From Drouetiella hepatica Uher 2000/2452 (GTDB lineage Bacteria > Cyanobacteriota > Cyanobacteriia > Elainellales > Elainellaceae), in contig JAHHHD010000024.1 in the NCBI GenBank assembly GCA_019359505.1, positions 24,829-88,828 on the forward strand: DNA of 64,000 bases. Direction: 5' to 3'. Positions within the stretch are counted from its first letter, which is position 1, and every line of letters starts with the position of its first letter. The translations under genes and the position numbers were made by a program. A model generated the notes under the pieces. That model saw only the letters and a program-made list of their open reading frames with translations. It ran no database searches and was not told the origin of the DNA. Positions 62,423 to 64,000 of the stretch are shown here, piece by piece.

Positions 62423-63004
62423 TTACCCAAAATAATCCGGTGCGTTTCCCGGCTTCCACTTAATGTTGCAGCCGATACTAGGCTTTTGGTCCACAAGAGT
62501 TGGCTGATCTGACAGTAAGGAATCGATCGCCTTTCTTAAATCTTGACCATTCACGGGTTTATCATTTCCCGGACGGCTATCATCTAGCTGTCCTCGATAA
62601 GCAAGCTTGCCCTCACCATCAAACAAGAAAAAATCGGGTGTACAGGCTGCCGTGTAAGCTTTAGCAGTCTCCTGGCTCTCGTCGTAGCAAACAGGAAATG
62701 TAAAGCCCAACGTCTCTGCCATTGCCTTAAGGTGGTCAGGCGAATCATCCGGATAATTGGCGACATCGTTAGCGCTAATGGCAACTATGCCAACATTGCG
62801 ATCGCTATAGTCCTTCCCCAACCTAGCGAGCTCTTCCCGTACATGAATGACAAAGGGGCAATGCTGACAAACAAACATTACCAACAGCGCCTTCTTCCCT
62901 GCAAAAGTTGCCAGTGAGATTGTTGCCCCCGTCACCACGTCCGGCAATTGAAAGTCAGGAGCCGAAGTTCCCAATGCCAACATTGTTGAGGCAGTTCTTG
63001 CCAC
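62423..63004 (-). CDS. Thioredoxin-fold redoxin (AhpC/TSA-like)
   Basis: A 193-residue cytoplasmic redoxin. The active-site Cys pair is C-Q-H-C in LVMFVCQHCPFVIHVREEL. The fold is supported by PDFQLPDVVTGATISLATF, GIVAISANDVANYPDDSPDH and TPDFFLFDGEGKLAYRGQLD. There is no signal peptide or membrane anchor. It probably reduces disulfides or peroxides. It is transcribed alone. Confidence 0.88.
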   Translation of the reverse strand: MARTASTMLALGTSAPDFQLPDVVTGATISLATFAGKKALLVMFVCQHCPFVIHVREELARLGKDYSDRNVGIVAISANDVANYPDDSPDHLKAMAETLGFTFPVCYDESQETAKAYTAACTPDFFLFDGEGKLAYRGQLDDSRPGNDKPVNGQDLRKAIDSLLSDQPTLVDQKPSIGCNIKWKPGNAPDYFG

Positions 63005-63081
63005 GATCGCTTCTCCCTAAATACACGCCTCACTGATCCTACCGTAAGAAGCAGAGACAGCTGATTAAAACTTGCAAGATG
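63005..63081. other. Intergenic region before the IS remnant
   Basis: Short gap upstream of the thioredoxin-fold gene, ending in the presumptive target duplication TTGCAAGATG (63072-63081). It carries the promoter of the minus-strand gene; nothing else is seen. Confidence 0.35.
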
Positions 63082-63140
63082 CAGGGCAAACGCATACTTT
63101 TAGATGTGAAGATCGGTGGTGATAATTTGGGACACCACTC

Positions 63141-63600
63141 ATGTTCCAGCCATCTTAGTCCTCTGTGTCTTTGATAGAGCACTTCAAACATCTAGAAGAC
63201 CCGCGAGTAAAGAATCGATTACTCGATGTCATTGCCCTGAGCCTCTGCGCGTGCAGGGGAGATAGCTGAGTCAATAATGGTAGAACTTGCCGCAGCCAAG
63301 GAAGAATGGCTGCGGCAAGTTCTACCATTATCGGGCGGCATCTCAATCTCATAACACAATTGAGCGTTTGTTTGCCGCTCTCAACCCTCAAATGCTGTAG
63401 GAGTGCTTCTTGGGCTGGGTGAAAGTGATAGCACTCCTGATTCCAGACGAAACCATCATCATTGTGTGATGGCAAGACCCCGCGTCCTTCCTATGAAGCA
63501 GGAGATGGCTCAGGCGCAACCCATAGGCTTGGTGCCTGAGCCAGCCAACATCGACTGATGTCGGGGCAACGGAAGATGGATAAAAATCCAATGTCTATAC
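63141..63600 (+). pseudogene. ISAs1-family transposase pseudogene
   Basis: Fragments in different frames read SLIEHFKHLEDPRVKNRLLD, EWLRQVLPLSGGISIS, HNTIERLFAALNPQML, ECFLGWVKVIALLIPDETII and GDGSGAIHRLGAWASQHRL-like sequence, the order found in ISAs1 transposases up to just after the DGKT region. At least two frameshifts and several stops (for example at 63156 and 63267) interrupt it. The C-terminal half, with the later catalytic residues, is gone. Confidence 0.78.
63274..63331. repeat. 25-bp-arm perfect palindrome inside the transposase pseudogene
   Basis: Arms 63274-63298 and 63307-63331 pair perfectly around AGGAAGAA. The right arm encodes the conserved transposase segment WLRQVLPL; the left arm is its exact reverse complement and encodes VELAAA in the reading frame. 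Confidence 0.85.
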
Positions 63601-63642
63601 TCTCATGCACTCTTGACTATCTGAGAGTATGCGTTTGCCCTG

Positions 63643-64000
63643 CTACAAGATGCTCTACTCCCTGCTTTGCTCTAAAGCTCTGTGATATAGCTGTGTTCAT
63701 CATGCTCTTCTGAACACAGCTATACGTGTTCAGAAGAGTCAGGCTCACAACCTATCGCTGCTTTGGATCTATGGCTAGTCGCGATTATGAGTCGCTCACA
63801 AGGATGCTTCTCCTCATCAAAACCAGGCATATGCAAAATTACTTTCAATTACCAGTTGACAGAGCTTGGAAACCTCCGCTATATTGATAAAGCGGTCGAG
63901 GGGGGACGAAGCGAAGCGAGAGCGGAGCGGAGGATTTCCGAGACAACCGAACCTAGATAACTTAATAGTTTGAAAGTCAGTATAGCACTAATAACCTGGT
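63643..64000. other. Terminal intergenic region with overlapping palindromes
   Basis: No gene was recognised. TATAGCTGTGTTCA (63686-63699) and its reverse complement (63711-63724) form one palindrome; CTCTTCTGAACAC (63705-63717) and GTGTTCAGAAGAG (63726-63738) form a second that overlaps it. Further on, CCTCCGCT (63873-63880) and AGCGGAGG (63926-63933) pair around a purine-rich loop. A 65-codon frame at 63763-63960 has no protein-like features. Confidence 0.5.

Larger units (their letters stand above)
63082..63642. mobile_element. Internally deleted ISAs1-family insertion sequence
   Basis: Perfect terminal inverted repeats start CAGGGCAAACGCATACT (63082-63098) and end AGTATGCGTTTGCCCTG (63626-63642). 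Flanks TTGCAAGATG and CTACAAGATG agree at 8 of 10 bases and look like a decayed target duplication. The 561-bp interior encodes only the first half of a transposase, against about 1.1-1.3 kb for intact ISAs1 elements. It could be mobilised only in trans. Confidence 0.8.

Noticed and set aside
63763..63960. 65-codon frame at the window end
   Set aside because: It covers a GC-rich hairpin and low-complexity purine tract and shows no protein-like features.
1..64000. CRISPR array
   Set aside because: No regularly spaced direct repeats with unique spacers were seen; the repeated sequences are palindromes scattered between genes or short tandem repeats.
1..64000. tRNA, rRNA or other known structural RNA genes
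   Set aside because: The larger intergenic gaps were read for T-loop (GGTTCGAATCC-like) sequences and the Yfr1 core without a hit; a proper covariance-model search was not possible.

Overview
This is cyanobacterial chromosome. It carries oxygenic photosynthesis genes (psaA-psaB, psaK, petM, ycf39, a high-light-inducible protein), a phycobilisome cluster, many cyanobacteria-restricted families (DUF4327, DUF3155, DUF3747 plus SLH, CruP-type cyclase) and very dense HIP1 octamers (GCGATCGC). Bilin reductases of the PebA and PebB type suggest that phycoerythrobilin is made. The gene set fits a filamentous or unicellular Leptolyngbya-like lineage, but the genus cannot be fixed from the sequence alone.

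Layout. 1-2403: a multi-PAS histidine kinase on the minus strand, cut by the window edge. 2653-7490: pigment cluster pebA-pebB, cpcB-cpcA, cpcE-cpcF, ending in a terminator. 7716-22209: mostly housekeeping genes (Ski2-like helicase, ycf39, a SmtB/ZiaR-type metal sensor, petM, pdxA, a periplasmic amidase, aspS, an M48 protease, small conserved proteins). 22532-27063: a histidine kinase, a DUF3747/SLH cell-surface protein, a small XRE regulator and an AlkA-type glycosylase. 27590-32206: psaA-psaB on the minus strand. 32989-38268: a first cell-surface polysaccharide block (acyltransferase-like membrane protein, GT4, 2OG-Fe(II) oxygenase, Wzy-like protein). 38505-46257: hli, psaK, a DUF697 GTPase, a protein with four internal repeats, SirB1/TPR, a CNB protein and CruP. 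46338-59669: a racemase, then a second polysaccharide block (SGNH-like plus MBOAT acetylation pair, chrA, Wzz-like, Wzy/WaaL-like, ABC-2 permease and ATPase, sulfotransferase) and a secreted animal-type alpha-amylase. 59765-63004: a DODA-type dioxygenase with its MarR regulator, tRNA 2-selenouridine synthase and a thioredoxin-fold protein. 63082-63642: a decayed, internally deleted ISAs1-family element.

How genes work together. PebA and PebB make phycoerythrobilin from biliverdin. CpcE/CpcF attach phycocyanobilin to CpcA Cys84. PsaA, PsaB and PsaK belong to photosystem I, and Ycf39 and Hlip proteins act in photosystem II assembly and photoprotection. The two polysaccharide blocks hold genes for synthesis, polymerisation, chain-length control, export, acetylation and probable sulfation of an extracellular glycan.

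The most unusual signal is not a gene. It is a dispersed family of long, perfect or near-perfect intergenic palindromes (19 to 27 bp arms). Most have a three-base loop (GGA or TTC) inside a GCGC core, and several are nested in weaker outer inverted repeats starting TATAGC, TTACAGC or ATAC. The arms differ from copy to copy yet stay complementary within each copy. They look like non-autonomous mobile elements or structured RNA/DNA modules.
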